In this document: positions 1 to 9,688 of the stretch, piece after piece
Numbering within the stretch: position 1 is the stretch's first letter
How the letters are laid out: each line of letters opens with the position of its first letter
Assembly: GCA_017984215.1 (NCBI GenBank)
Contig: JAGOAA010000001.1
Coordinates: 124,001-188,000 of the forward strand
Length of the DNA stretch: 64,000 nucleotides
Source of the DNA: Cytophagaceae bacterium
Lineage (GTDB): Bacteria > Bacteroidota > Bacteroidia > Cytophagales > Spirosomataceae
Reading direction: 5' to 3'
The notes under the pieces: generated by a model
Seen by the model: only the letters and a program-made list of their open reading frames with translations
Database searches by the model: none
Told to the model about the DNA's origin: nothing
Position numbers and translations under genes: made by a program

Positions 1-8
1 ACTATTCG

Positions 9-1931
9 ATGAATCATCTTCAAAACCAAGTAAGCCCTTATTTATTGCAACATAAGAATAATCCTGTGGAATGGTATCCATGGGGTGAATTTGCATTGAA
101 TAAAGCCATCAATGAGGATAAGCCAATTATTCTGAGTATTGGTTATGCTGCTTGTCATTGGTGTCATGTCATGGAACATGAATCCTTTGAAAATCAAGAG
201 GTTGCAGGATTGATGAATGCGAATTTCGTTTGTATCAAAGTAGATCGTGAAGAAAGACCCGATATCGATTTGATCTATATGGATGCCCTACATGCCATGG
301 GTTTACAAGGTGGCTGGCCTCTCAATGTATTTTTAATGCCCGATCAAAAACCATTTTATGGAGGTACTTATTTTCCGAAAGCCAATTGGATGCAATTGTT
401 GAATTCAATTCATAATGCTTTCAAGGAACATAAATCGGAACTTCAAAAATCTGCCGATGGTTTTGCCGCAAATTTACACGATACGAACTTGGGATTATAC
501 CCCCTTAATCTAGAAGAACTTAGCCCAATTATTCCTAGATCCATGGAACTAATTTCCAAAGGATTAGACCCTGTTTTTGGTGGAACACATAAATCACCCA
601 AATTTCCCATTCCATCTCTTTCTTTATTGTTGGAATCCATCCCTGATAAGCTTAGAAATATTGGTCATGTAGGCGAATTAGCTGATTTGCAATTGACGAA
701 AATGGCATTGGGTGGTATTTTCGATCAATTAGGTGGAGGTTTCTCTCGTTATTCAGTGGATTCAGAATGGTTCTGTCCCCATTTTGAAAAGATGTTGTAC
801 GATAATGCTCAATTAATCCGTGTTTATGCCTTGGCCTACCAAAGGAGCAACAATGCCTTATACCGGGAGGTATTATGGCAATCCATCGATTTTCTGAATA
901 CTGAATTAAAAGGTGATAACGGTTTATACTATACGGCTTTAGATGCTGACAGTGAAGGCGTTGAGGGCTTATTTTATGTTTGGACTTTTGATGAACTCAA
1001 TCATTTATTGCCTTATGCGAAACATCAAGCATTTTATGATGCTTACAGCATTAGCAAACACGGGAATTGGGAACATGGTTATAATATTTTGTTTAAAAAG
1101 GAGGTTTACCTCAATGCTACATTTGAAAAAGAATTTGAAGTTCTCAAAATTGCGCGCAATCAACGTGTTCGTCCTGCTACGGACACAAAGCAATTATTAT
1201 CTTGGAACGCTTTATTGGCGGTAGGTCTTTTAGATGCAGCAAACATATTAGAAGATGATGCTATTTTGCAAGATGCGCTTAGGCTTGTGGCTAATATTTC
1301 CCAAGTATTAACTGACTCTAAAACTAACTTATTCGTTCATCAAGCTACTTTTGCTAATCAGCCTATCATGGCATTTTTAGATGATTTAGCCGCATGGGGA
1401 TTGGCATTGATGAAGTCTTATCAAGTGACGGGCAGCACGTCGTATTTGGCAAAAGCTGAGCAATTATTTTTATACATTACTATTCATCATTCCAAACAAC
1501 AGGTTTTTTATAATTTCCACTCAAGTCTCAATGATCAATTAATTGCACCAAAATTTGAGCTCGTTGATTCCGTTTGCCCATCTTCTAATTCGATGTTATG
1601 CGAATTTTTCATGTGGTTAGGCTTTTTTAATAATGATCCTGCTAAAACTATTTTGGCTAAAGATATGTTGGCCGCAGTCCTAGAACAAGCACAGGCTAAT
1701 CCTATTTATTTCGCCAATTGGTTACGTATTTATTCGGAATGGATGGAGAACCCAAGGGCCATTGTGAAATATAACCCACAATCTACTTCGAAGGATCAAT
1801 TAAAGGAATTAAACGCATTATGCGTGCCTGTTGAAAACCAGTCCTATAGGTTCATGGTCTGCATAGGAGACCGATGTCTCGCCCCATGTGATGATATTAA
1901 CTCGTTAAAGGCGCAATTAGACGCTATTTGA
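9..1931 (+). CDS. Thioredoxin-fold DUF255 protein (YyaL/SPATA20 family)
   Basis: The protein is 640 aa, slightly shorter than the usual 670-700 aa of this family. The N-terminal 160 residues form the DUF255 thioredoxin-like domain, with the family signature [12 protein letters not shown] at 49-60 (a CxxC pair at C49/C52). The remainder looks like the alpha/alpha-barrel (six-hairpin glycosidase-like) region of YyaL proteins. The start is supported because family members begin with a segment like [18 protein letters not shown] just after the initiator. The physiological reaction of the family is unclear; a redox or sugar-related role is only suggested by the folds. The gene converges on ruvC with an 8-bp overlap at the 3' ends. 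The 5' context lies outside the window. Confidence 0.9.
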   Translation: MNHLQNQVSPYLLQHKNNPVEWYPWGEFALNKAINEDKPIILSIGYAACHWCHVMEHESFENQEVAGLMNANFVCIKVDREERPDIDLIYMDALHAMGLQGGWPLNVFLMPDQKPFYGGTYFPKANWMQLLNSIHNAFKEHKSELQKSADGFAANLHDTNLGLYPLNLEELSPIIPRSMELISKGLDPVFGGTHKSPKFPIPSLSLLLESIPDKLRNIGHVGELADLQLTKMALGGIFDQLGGGFSRYSVDSEWFCPHFEKMLYDNAQLIRVYALAYQRSNNALYREVLWQSIDFLNTELKGDNGLYYTALDADSEGVEGLFYVWTFDELNHLLPYAKHQAFYDAYSISKHGNWEHGYNILFKKEVYLNATFEKEFEVLKIARNQRVRPATDTKQLLSWNALLAVGLLDAANILEDDAILQDALRLVANISQVLTDSKTNLFVHQATFANQPIMAFLDDLAAWGLALMKSYQVTGSTSYLAKAEQLFLYITIHHSKQQVFYNFHSSLNDQLIAPKFELVDSVCPSSNSMLCEFFMWLGFFNNDPAKTILAKDMLAAVLEQAQANPIYFANWLRIYSEWMENPRAIVKYNPQSTSKDQLKELNALCVPVENQSYRFMVCIGDRCLAPCDDINSLKAQLDAI

Positions 1932-2499
1932 TTCGATCAGGATTTTCGTTGACAAATGCTCCCCAACCCTTCTGTGTTCCTTTAACCGAAGAGCTGATGT
2001 TTTTATTGTGAAAATGATGGCAAATGGCGATTCCAAGTGCATCTGTTGCATCATGCAATTTGCCATCGAGTTTAATTCCACTAATGATTTCAACCATTTT
2101 GGCTACTTGTTCTTTGGATGCGTTTCCATTACCTGTTACCGATTGTTTTACTTTCTTAGGCTCATATTCGGTGATGGGAATACCTTTTGAAAACGAGATG
2201 GACATAACCATTCCTTGAACCCGCCCTAGTTTTAGCATGGATTGTACGTTTTTTCCGAAGAAAGGTGATTCTATGGCAATTTCATCTGGCATAAATTCTT
2301 CTACAATACCCATCACACGTTCGTGAATCTTCAAGAACTTTGCTCCTTGTGTAGTGTATTTAGTAAGATTCAAAACACCATACTGTAACACATTTACTTT
2401 ATCTCGGGTAATTCGAATTAATCCATATCCCAAGTAACGTGTTCCAGGGTCAATCCCAAGAATTATTTTTTCTGCACCAAGGTTTGTAATTTGCGTCAT
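1924..2499 (-). CDS. ruvC: Crossover junction endodeoxyribonuclease RuvC
   Basis: RuvC resolves Holliday junctions together with RuvAB during recombinational repair. The 191-aa product carries the catalytic acidic tetrad of the family: D17 in GIDPGT, E77 in AIESPF, and D150/D153 in HDATDALG, spaced as in E. coli RuvC (D7, E66, D138, D141). I chose the ATG at 2499. An in-frame ATG at 2517 would add six residues and overlap the divergent deacetylase start at 2510. With the 2499 start only about 10 bp separate the two divergent genes, so any promoter must lie inside the neighbour. Identification is secure; the exact start is not. Confidence 0.93.
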   Translation of the reverse strand: MTQITNLGAEKIILGIDPGTRYLGYGLIRITRDKVNVLQYGVLNLTKYTTQGAKFLKIHERVMGIVEEFMPDEIAIESPFFGKNVQSMLKLGRVQGMVMSISFSKGIPITEYEPKKVKQSVTGNGNASKEQVAKMVEIISGIKLDGKLHDATDALGIAICHHFHNKNISSSVKGTQKGWGAFVNENPDRIK

Positions 2500-2509
2500 A
2501 TTATTCTTT

Positions 2510-3139
2510 ATGTTCATCCATCAAATACCAAGTATTGTTCCTAACCTATTACCAAAACTGATTTGGTCAAGACCTGTTGATGAAAAATCAAATGCGGTCT
2601 ATTTTACATTTGATGATGGTCCAACTCCTGAAATTACCAATTTTGTATTGGATTGTTTAACTCAATTCGAGGCGAAGGCTACTTTTTTTTGTATTGGTAA
2701 GAATGTTGTCAATAATCCGGAAATAGTAAAGTCAATTTTAACGGATGGTCATCAAGTGGGTAATCATACGATGAACCATGCAAATGCATGGAAATACAGC
2801 AAGGAAGATTATTGGCAAAATTACCTGGATTGTGAAGAGGTATTTCGTAAAATGGAAATAAAATCGGTTGGTTTTAGGCCACCCTATGGCCGCGTAAATT
2901 CTTTCATTTACCGAGAAATGTCATTAGATACTCCCATTTTTATGTGGTCATTTTTGACAGGAGATTATAACCAAGATTTATCTACTCAAGCCATTATAAA
3001 AGCTGGAATACGACATATTAAGCCAGGTTCTATAGTCGTTTTTCATGACAGTGTTAAAGCCTTTCCACGATTAAAAGTTGTATTGCCAGCGTTGTTAGAG
3101 TACTGTCTCCAACAAAATTTAAAGCCCGAAATATTATGA
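2510..3139 (+). CDS. Polysaccharide deacetylase (NodB homology domain)
   Basis: This 209-aa protein belongs to carbohydrate esterase family 4, metal-dependent de-N-acetylases acting on chitin oligomers, peptidoglycan or other GlcNAc polymers. The motifs are intact: TFDDGP at 33-38 (catalytic base and metal Asp), HTMNH at 86-90 (metal His pair), RPPYGR at 123-128, and the C-terminal VVFHDS with the catalytic His. I see no clear signal peptide; the short N-terminal stretch before the NodB domain is typical of the small Bacteroidota version. The stop overlaps the tatD start by 4 bp, so the two are probably co-transcribed. The true substrate cannot be read from sequence. Confidence 0.9.
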   Translation: MFIHQIPSIVPNLLPKLIWSRPVDEKSNAVYFTFDDGPTPEITNFVLDCLTQFEAKATFFCIGKNVVNNPEIVKSILTDGHQVGNHTMNHANAWKYSKEDYWQNYLDCEEVFRKMEIKSVGFRPPYGRVNSFIYREMSLDTPIFMWSFLTGDYNQDLSTQAIIKAGIRHIKPGSIVVFHDSVKAFPRLKVVLPALLEYCLQQNLKPEIL

Positions 3140-3906
3140 TTGATACGCATGCACATCTATATGATCCAATTTTCAAAGATGAGATCGAACATCATGTCAA
3201 TGATATCAAAGCTTCTGGGGTTTCTGAGGTTTGGTTACCTAATTGTGATTTAGCTTCCTGGGGCCAATTGGTTGAACTTGCGAATGCTTTTCCTGAATTT
3301 GCATTGCCTATGATCGGTCTCCATCCCACCTATGTGAAAGAGAATTATCAAATAGAACTAGCGGCGCTTGCTAAAATACTCGCTGAACAGAAGGTGTTAG
3401 CTATTGGTGAAATCGGTTTGGATTATTATTGGGACACAAGCTTTAAAGCAGAGCAAATTTATGCATTTGAGACCCAATGTCATTGGGCGATAGATAATAA
3501 ATTGTGGATTGACGTACATTGCAGAAAGGCTTACTCGGATTTATTACTTCTTTTGAAGAAGTCTGAATACGCAAATTTAAGCGGGATTATTCATTGTTTT
3601 TCTGGCGATTCCCGTGAAGCCAAGACCTTAGTTGATTTAGGATTTATGCTCGGAATCGGTGGTGTTATTACTTATAAAAACACAACGCTGTTTAATGATA
3701 TTAAAGAAATCTCTCTGACAAATATTGTTTTGGAAACGGATGCACCGTATTTAACACCGGTTCCCTACCGGGGGCAACCCAATTCACCCAAATACATTCC
3801 TTTAATTGCGCAGAAATTAGCCGACTTGTATGAAGTATCGATCGAGGAATTAATTCAAATTACGGATGCAAATGCTAATCGCCTAAAGGTTGCTTCATGT
3901 TATTAA
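3136..3906 (+). CDS. TatD family metal-dependent deoxyribonuclease
   Basis: This is a 256-aa TIM-barrel hydrolase of the TatD family, exonucleases linked to DNA repair and quality control. Metal-binding residues are visible: H5 and H7 in THAHLYD, E92 in GEIGLDYYW, H128 in WIDVHCRK, H153 in IIHCFSG and D202 in LETDAPYL. It overlaps the deacetylase by 4 bp at its start. Its 3' end runs 32 bp into the end of the convergent ABC ATPase gene. Length and motif order match ordinary family members. Paralogues (TatD, YcfH, YjjV) cannot be separated from this sequence alone. Confidence 0.92.
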   Translation: MIDTHAHLYDPIFKDEIEHHVNDIKASGVSEVWLPNCDLASWGQLVELANAFPEFALPMIGLHPTYVKENYQIELAALAKILAEQKVLAIGEIGLDYYWDTSFKAEQIYAFETQCHWAIDNKLWIDVHCRKAYSDLLLLLKKSEYANLSGIIHCFSGDSREAKTLVDLGFMLGIGGVITYKNTTLFNDIKEISLTNIVLETDAPYLTPVPYRGQPNSPKYIPLIAQKLADLYEVSIEELIQITDANANRLKVASCY

Positions 3907-4648
3907 GTAAGGAATCCGTTTCTATTTTCCAGTTTAGCATTGCTAGTTTAAGTCTTGCAGCTATATTATTCTTGGATTTCCAAAATTTATCCCAATTCCC
4001 TAGAAATGCTACTTTGCCATTTTCAATAATGCCCAATTTGTGACTCATTTTAATAATGTCTACCAAATCGTGGCTAATTAATAAACATGGTATTTGCTTG
4101 TAGGCAATTAATTGCTGGATGATTTGAATAAATTCAATTTTTTGTTCGGTATCTAGTTGGCTAAAAGGTTCATCAAGTACGAGGTATTCAATGGGTTGAC
4201 TCACAGCTTCTAATAAGGCTATTTTTTGTCTTTCTCCTCCTGATAACTGAATGATTTTGGCATTTAACAGATGCTTAATATGAAATAGATTAACATAGTG
4301 TTTGATCGTTTTTATGCGATCCTTTTCTGTTAGCCGTTGAAATAACATGTCTAAGTAGGCTTCTACCGTATGGTGTGGTTTTAGATGAAGGTTTTGAGGT
4401 ACATAGCCTGCCGATTTAAATTGTGGAATTAATCGATCTAGTCCTCCTGCATTTAATTCTTTTCCATTGATTAAAATAGATGAATTCTCTGCTTTGATTA
4501 GCCCCACTACGATATGGGCAACGGTACTTTTTCCAGAACCACTTTTTCCGACAAGGGTATGAATTTCACCCGGTTTTATCTCAATTTTTACCTTTGATAG
4601 AGCAAAATGAGGATTAACTTGGTAACTTGGTATGAAAATTTTTAACAT
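3875..4648 (-). CDS. ABC transporter ATP-binding protein, no permease nearby
   Basis: A single 257-aa nucleotide-binding domain with Walker A at 34-42 (GKSGSGKST), Q-loop in GYVPQN near 84, signature LSGGERQ at 135-141, Walker B YLVLDEP at 155-161 and the switch His in LLISHD. The C-terminal 50 residues are basic and hydrophobic. No permease or binding protein lies next to it: the flanks are tatD (convergent, 32-bp overlap) and xylulokinase (divergent, 14 bp away). It may pair with a distant permease or be soluble; the substrate is unknown. Only 14 bp separate it from the next start, so its promoter must overlap that gene. Confidence 0.85.
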   Translation of the reverse strand: MLKIFIPSYQVNPHFALSKVKIEIKPGEIHTLVGKSGSGKSTVAHIVVGLIKAENSSILINGKELNAGGLDRLIPQFKSAGYVPQNLHLKPHHTVEAYLDMLFQRLTEKDRIKTIKHYVNLFHIKHLLNAKIIQLSGGERQKIALLEAVSQPIEYLVLDEPFSQLDTEQKIEFIQIIQQLIAYKQIPCLLISHDLVDIIKMSHKLGIIENGKVAFLGNWDKFWKSKNNIAARLKLAMLNWKIETDSLLNNMKQPLGD

Positions 4649-4662
4649 CTAAATCTATCAAT

Positions 4663-6144
4663 ATGCTTTTGTGTGGAGTCGATGTCGGCACATCGTCGAT
4701 TAAAGTTAGTGTAGTTGACGCTTCAAACCAACAATTAATTTACTCAACCTCTTATCCGGAAATTGAAAATGAGATTTCTAGCCCTGCTCCTGGATTTGCC
4801 GAGCAAGATCCAGAACATTGGTGGCATTGTGTGCAACAGGCTATTTTGAAGGCAAATGCATCTCAGACCTATAAATCTACTGATATTGCTGCCATTGGTA
4901 TATCATATCAGATGCACGGTCTTGTTGTTTTAGATGATCAACATGAAGTTGTGAGACCATCAATTATTTGGTGTGATTCGCGTGCGGTTGAAATTGGTAA
5001 GAATGCTTTTGACGCCATTGGTCACTCTTATTGTCAATCAAATTTGTTGAATTCGCCGGGTAATTTTACTGCATCTAAATTAGCTTGGGTAAAAGAGAAT
5101 CAACCAGAACTTTATGATCGTGTTGCACAAGTTATGCTTCCTGGAGATTTTATTGCTGGTCGATTTACTAATCAATTTACGACTACTGCTTCTGCCCTTT
5201 CTGAAGGAATATTTTATGATTTCCATTCTAGTGAACTTTCAAAGCCTCTAATTGATTATTTTGGATTTGATTCTTCATTGTTTCCCATTGTTCAAGATGT
5301 CTTTTCAAATCATGGCGTTATCAATCCAAAAGTAGCTGATTCGTTAGGTTTAAATAATCAAGTTCAAATTACCTATAAGGCTGGAGACCAGCCTAACAAT
5401 GCTTTTTCTTTGGGTGTATTGCAACCCGGTGATATTGCAACCACGGCAGGTACCTCGGGTGTAGTATACGGAATAAGTGATGAGCTCAAGTATGATAAGT
5501 TTAATCGAGTAAATTCATTTGCACATGTAAATTACCGAAGTGAATCAAAACGCATAGGTGTTTTAATGTGTATCAATGGTACAGGTATCTTAAATCGATG
5601 GGTAAAACAAACGGTTTGTCCAGAATTAAGCTATTCTAAAATGAATAGTTTAGCTGCATCTACTACCATTGGATCGAAAGGTTTATTATGTGTTCCTTTT
5701 GGGAATGGCGCAGAACGAATCTTTCAGAATCAACAAATTGGCGCAAGCTTTGAGCATCTTGATTTCAATCGGCATGGGCGTGCCGAAATGATTCGTTCGG
5801 CGCAAGAAGGAATCGCTTTCTCCATGGCCTATGGAATCGAAATGTTGGCTGATGCTGGAATTAAACCTACTAAACTAAAGGCAGGCTTTGCTAATATGTA
5901 TTTGAGCGAAATTTTTGCGCAAACGATTGTCAATGCTTCGAATGTTTCAGTTGATTTATTGGAATCTGATGGGGCTTTTGGTGCTGCTTTAGGAGCCGGA
6001 GTTGGCATTAACTATTTCAAAAATGATGAAGATGCTGTTCGTAATATTAAGCACATTAAAACCATCAATCCGAACCATTCAGAATTAAGCGAAACAAAAG
6101 CGGCTTATGAAGCTTGGAAAGAAATAGTGAATAGAAAGCTCTAA
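4663..6144 (+). CDS. xylB: Xylulokinase (FGGY carbohydrate kinase)
   Basis: A 493-aa FGGY kinase that phosphorylates D-xylulose to xylulose 5-phosphate, feeding the pentose phosphate pathway. Visible features: the phosphate-1 motif GVDVGTSSIK at 5-14, the xylulokinase-like segment SYQMHGLVVLDD near 90, the catalytic Asp in AGDQPNNA near 244, and the adenosine region GFANMYLSEIFAQ near 410 followed by the Gly/Ala-rich GAFGAALGAG. Length is typical. No xylose isomerase is adjacent, though a xylose/glucose-type sugar porter lies at 56.6 kb. The assignment within FGGY kinases rests on the QMHGLV segment; another ketose kinase is possible. Confidence 0.85.
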   Translation: MLLCGVDVGTSSIKVSVVDASNQQLIYSTSYPEIENEISSPAPGFAEQDPEHWWHCVQQAILKANASQTYKSTDIAAIGISYQMHGLVVLDDQHEVVRPSIIWCDSRAVEIGKNAFDAIGHSYCQSNLLNSPGNFTASKLAWVKENQPELYDRVAQVMLPGDFIAGRFTNQFTTTASALSEGIFYDFHSSELSKPLIDYFGFDSSLFPIVQDVFSNHGVINPKVADSLGLNNQVQITYKAGDQPNNAFSLGVLQPGDIATTAGTSGVVYGISDELKYDKFNRVNSFAHVNYRSESKRIGVLMCINGTGILNRWVKQTVCPELSYSKMNSLAASTTIGSKGLLCVPFGNGAERIFQNQQIGASFEHLDFNRHGRAEMIRSAQEGIAFSMAYGIEMLADAGIKPTKLKAGFANMYLSEIFAQTIVNASNVSVDLLESDGAFGAALGAGVGINYFKNDEDAVRNIKHIKTINPNHSELSETKAAYEAWKEIVNRKL

Positions 6145-6152
6145 AAAAGGTA

Positions 6153-6178
6153 AAGCCTCTCAATTGCTTGAGAGGCTT
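6153..6178 (-). terminator. Hairpin behind tRNA-Leu, probable intrinsic terminator
   Basis: An 11-bp perfect stem (6153-6163 with 6168-6178) with a TTGC loop lies immediately 3' of the tRNA-Leu gene. Read on the minus strand it is followed by TTTACCTTTTTT, so it looks like the tRNA terminator. It may also stop plus-strand transcription from xylB, although that side lacks a T tract. Confidence 0.6.
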
Positions 6179-6179
6179 G

Positions 6180-6263
6180 TACCCAGAGCCGGAGTCGAAC
6201 CGGCACGGGCTTGCACCCACGGGTGTTTGAGACCAGCGCGTCTACCAATTCCGCCATCTGGGC
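6180..6263 (-). tRNA. tRNA-Leu (anticodon CAA)
   Basis: An 84-nt class II tRNA. The acceptor GCCCAGA pairs with TCTGGGT (one G-U at 1:72), with discriminator A at 6180 and no encoded CCA. The D arm is GCG-GAATTGGTAGA-CGC, the anticodon loop CTCAAAC reads CAA (decodes UUG), the variable arm is long with GGG/CCC pairing, and the T arm is GCCGG-TTCGACT-CCGGC. The anticodon stem CTGGT/ACCCG has one U-C mismatch at 28:42. It has its own upstream promoter and a terminator-like hairpin downstream, so it is a single-gene unit. Confidence 0.95.
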
Positions 6264-6296
6264 AATTGAATCAAACCAATTGGCTCAATTGCAATG

Positions 6297-6327
6297 CAAA
6301 AGTAGGCCTTTATTCATGATTAAGCAA
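6297..6327 (-). promoter_or_regulatory. Promoter of tRNA-Leu (Bacteroidota type)
   Basis: On the minus strand TTG (6327-6325) is followed after exactly 20 nt by TACTTTTG (6304-6297), matching the Bacteroidota primary sigma consensus TTG-N19-21-TAnnTTTG. The predicted transcript start near 6290 leaves a leader of about 27 nt before the tRNA at 6263. Confidence 0.6.
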
Positions 6328-6350
6328 GTAATCAAAAAATATTTTACGTA

Positions 6351-7589
6351 TTATTCGTAACGAAGTGCTTCCACAGGATCCATCTTTGATGCCTTAAATG
6401 CTGGGTAAATTCCTGAAAATAAGCCAACTAACACGCAGATAATTATACCAACCATCATCCAAAGCCATGGAATAATAAAACTTGCGTTACCCGAACTAAT
6501 TCCTTGTGCAATTAAATTTCCTATAGGTATGGCTAATACGATCCCTCCTATTCCACCTAATAAACAGATTACGATTGCCTCAATAAGAAATTGCTGAAGA
6601 ATACGTGAAGGTGTAGCCCCTAATGACTTTCTAATTCCAATTTCTCGGGTTCTTTCTGTAACAGACACCATCATGATGTTCATAAGGGCAATAGCTGCAC
6701 CTAATAAGGTAATAAAGCCAATAACAAAACCGCCCAATTGTAAACTTGATGTAATACTCTCAAAACTTTTTGCGATGGAATCTGAACGATCTATTGAAAA
6801 TGAATCCTCCATTCCGATAGGATCCATACGTACTTTACGCATAACACCTCTCGCCTCTTCCATGAAATCGTCAATGTTAGCGACTTTAGTAGAGGACGTT
6901 GTAATGTCAAAAGTTAAATTTCTACCAATTGCCATTTTACGGCCCGTTTCGAGTGGCACCATAATGACACGATCATCACCGCCGCCCATCATATTCCCTT
7001 TTTTGGCAAGGACTCCAATGACTTTTAATTTAATCCCACTGACAATAATTTCTCGATTTAGCGGACTTGACTTTTCAAATAATTGATCAATAACATCAAC
7101 ACCTAAAAAACAAACATTGATTGCGTTAGTAAATTCATTGCTTGAAAAATTTCGTCCTTCAGCAATTTTGTATCCCTTTAACTCAATAAAATTATCGTCA
7201 ATACCTAATAAGCGAACATTGGGATTTGTCTTTTTACTTTCATATTTGCCAATGGCATTATTTGTTACGTTTGTTTTTAAGGAAACTTTTCCTTTCGCAC
7301 TAAACATCGTTTTATACCGAGATGCCTGGCGATAATCAATGTTTTTAAAACGTTTTTCACGCTGACCTTCTCTACGCACTTGCATAGCTGGTCTATTGCG
7401 GATATCAAATGAGTTAGCCCCTAGCCCAGAAAAACTATTGTCTACTGAACTTTGAATCCCATCAATGGCAGTTAATATACCAACGAGAGATGTTATCCCC
7501 AGTGAAATAATTAAGGCTGTAAGAATTGTCCGGAGTAGATTTCCTTTGATTGAACGTAAACCCTCTGCAATATTTTCTTTGATATTCAT
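6351..7589 (-). CDS. MacB/FtsX-type ABC transporter permease
   Basis: A 412-aa membrane protein with one N-terminal transmembrane helix (about 17-40), a large extracytoplasmic MacB core domain (about 45-270) and three C-terminal helices (about 288-312, 338-366 and 376-400) forming the FtsX domain. The conserved cytoplasmic segment TERTREIGIRKSLGATP is present between helices 2 and 3. Family members transmit ATPase motions to the periplasm in export or lipoprotein sorting. No ATPase gene is adjacent; the LolD-like ATPase at 47.1 kb is a possible but unproven partner. An 89-nt gap separates it from the gene upstream on the same strand. Confidence 0.9.
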   Translation of the reverse strand: MNIKENIAEGLRSIKGNLLRTILTALIISLGITSLVGILTAIDGIQSSVDNSFSGLGANSFDIRNRPAMQVRREGQREKRFKNIDYRQASRYKTMFSAKGKVSLKTNVTNNAIGKYESKKTNPNVRLLGIDDNFIELKGYKIAEGRNFSSNEFTNAINVCFLGVDVIDQLFEKSSPLNREIIVSGIKLKVIGVLAKKGNMMGGGDDRVIMVPLETGRKMAIGRNLTFDITTSSTKVANIDDFMEEARGVMRKVRMDPIGMEDSFSIDRSDSIAKSFESITSSLQLGGFVIGFITLLGAAIALMNIMMVSVTERTREIGIRKSLGATPSRILQQFLIEAIVICLLGGIGGIVLAIPIGNLIAQGISSGNASFIIPWLWMMVGIIICVLVGLFSGIYPAFKASKMDPVEALRYE

Positions 7590-7678
7590 ATGCTGTAATT
7601 ACCTGCTGCAAGGTATCATGAAAACTTAAGGATATAAAACCAGTGGTATTCGTATTTTATCCACTAATCATTATTTGT

Positions 7679-9679
7679 CTATTTCAATTTACGCAAATAA
7701 TAATCTTCTCCACGAACAATAATATGTTCTTTAATCGTGGTATCTGTACCTAATCGGATGTCGGTGCTTACAGGTTTTATGACACTTTTACTAAAGAATA
7801 AATAGGTAGCTTCCTTTGGAATGGGCTGTAATCCCTTTTCAAATGGATTGATGGGGATTAATGTACGTGTAAATCGATTACCCCATAAAGGGTATTCATA
7901 ATCATCATTAATCGTAGCTAATGCGACAGTTGCACCTTGCGGTACTATTTGATCAAATCGAGTATACGCGTTTGTAATATCAGGACGCGATACGGTTAGC
8001 AATTCCATTCTGGATTTTCCCCAGATAGTTGGTAAATGATGCGTAGAAACGAATGCGCTTCGACTATGAAAAAGTATCGTTGAAAATGCCGATGCAATGA
8101 TTATAAGGTAGACAACTAATACTAGACTATATTTATTTTTAGCTACAAATGGCTTAAAGAATAGACTGGAAATAGGAAGTAGAAAAACAAGCGAACTAAT
8201 CATATACCTACCCTTCCAAGGATCATAAGCTGCGGTATAAGCCAAAGCCCCAAAATGTAGCAAAAATGCTAGGAAGAAAAAATAATAAAACGTCGGTCTC
8301 TTTTTTACTAATAAAATAATAATTGCAGGAATGATAATGAGTAAAAATATAGATCCATAAATCGGCGTGCCATTATAGAATTCAAATTTCCGGATATAAT
8401 TAAAGGGGACAATAGTAAATGCCGTGGAGGTTTCTAATCCCCAATTAAAAAAGGAGTCTAAATTTCTGAATTGTTGGTTAACTACTTCTTGATAATTTTC
8501 AACCCATTGAATATTGCGAAGTCCATCAAAATTTATCAAATCAAAGAAATACCTAGCAACATTCTTAGAACCGTGTAGTACTAGATTTGAAAAATTACCA
8601 GCGCGTTCTATGGACTGATGTTTAGTGGCCGTATTTGGTCCAATGGGATGTCCATAATGAATTATATTGGCAATATAACCCGTTGGCATGGAAACGAATA
8701 AAAACAATATTGAGCTAAGTATGGCATGCTTGAAATGTGTGAGATTTAATTGGGCTTTATTTATCAAACAAGCGTAGCCAATTAAAACCGCCAAACTAGG
8801 TAATGCAAATACAAAGGTGATTTTATGACTCATGGCAATTGCAAACATGAGATTCGAAATGTATATGTAATAGACCTCCTTTGTTTTTGTAAAGCGTACT
8901 AAATAATATAAACCACAAACTAAATAAGCACCCAATACAATATCAGTATCCGTTGTCGTGGATTGAATCAATAGTATCGGTGTAAATATTAAGAGCGAAG
9001 CGCTAAGCAATCGCACTTTAAAAGATATTTGTAGTTGTTTTAAAACCGCATAACTCCCAACAAATAGTATCCAAAACGCACTCAGGTTAGGTAATTTGAA
9101 AAAATGCTCATTGAATCCACTCATTAAAAATGGATAAAATTGAATGGAAGAAAAGCTTTTGGGATACGTATCAATATTCCAATTTGTACCCACAAAATGT
9201 GCTGTACTATGATTTTGAACAAAATATAAAATACGATTTAGGTGCCCTGTCATACTATCCCACTCATTTGGGGGCAAGTAAAACATTAAAAACAGTTGGC
9301 TTATGGTAATGATTGCCGCACCAAAAAATATACACGCAAAAAGCGTTTTTTCTGTCTTTCGCTGCTGCTTATAAATTTCGTGTAATTGCTGAATGCTAGA
9401 ACCAATTAATTTAAAGGAGGAGGAATGAGTTTGCTCGGGTAAGTGAATCACGTTCCTGAAAAACAGGTAGAATGTATAAGAGACAAAAAATGGTAAAATA
9501 GACCAACAATAAGCATTATCCCATAATTTGATTGCAGATAAAAGATAACCACTACAAATAATGCTTAGACTTTGAATGGTAAATCCTGTAAGTAGAATCT
9601 CATCAAAATTTTTATTCGAAATTTTCGAAGCTATTCGAAAATTAAATAAAATAAAGGAGAGAAATACGATGATCAACAT
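7679..9679 (-). CDS. Multi-pass membrane protein, GT-C glycosyltransferase-like
   Basis: A 666-aa protein with roughly a dozen predicted hydrophobic segments and a C-terminal soluble domain of about 110 residues. The first large loop contains NEWDSMTGHLNRI near 139-151. An acidic residue in this loop is the hallmark of GT-C (family 39/ArnT-like) lipid-phosphate-sugar transferases. It is the last gene of the polysaccharide run starting at 16.4 kb, 9 bp after the aminotransferase gene, so it probably adds or transfers a sugar to the exported glycan on the outer face of the inner membrane. The call rests on topology and context; substrate and exact family are not recognised. Confidence 0.6.
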   Translation of the reverse strand: MLIIVFLSFILFNFRIASKISNKNFDEILLTGFTIQSLSIICSGYLLSAIKLWDNAYCWSILPFFVSYTFYLFFRNVIHLPEQTHSSSFKLIGSSIQQLHEIYKQQRKTEKTLFACIFFGAAIITISQLFLMFYLPPNEWDSMTGHLNRILYFVQNHSTAHFVGTNWNIDTYPKSFSSIQFYPFLMSGFNEHFFKLPNLSAFWILFVGSYAVLKQLQISFKVRLLSASLLIFTPILLIQSTTTDTDIVLGAYLVCGLYYLVRFTKTKEVYYIYISNLMFAIAMSHKITFVFALPSLAVLIGYACLINKAQLNLTHFKHAILSSILFLFVSMPTGYIANIIHYGHPIGPNTATKHQSIERAGNFSNLVLHGSKNVARYFFDLINFDGLRNIQWVENYQEVVNQQFRNLDSFFNWGLETSTAFTIVPFNYIRKFEFYNGTPIYGSIFLLIIIPAIIILLVKKRPTFYYFFFLAFLLHFGALAYTAAYDPWKGRYMISSLVFLLPISSLFFKPFVAKNKYSLVLVVYLIIIASAFSTILFHSRSAFVSTHHLPTIWGKSRMELLTVSRPDITNAYTRFDQIVPQGATVALATINDDYEYPLWGNRFTRTLIPINPFEKGLQPIPKEATYLFFSKSVIKPVSTDIRLGTDTTIKEHIIVRGEDYYLRKLK

Positions 9680-9688
9680 ATACAGAAT

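Noticed and set aside
6153..6178. Riboswitch or leader structure of the permease gene
   Set aside because: The hairpin is immediately 3' of tRNA-Leu and downstream, not upstream, of the permease gene; a terminator explains it better.
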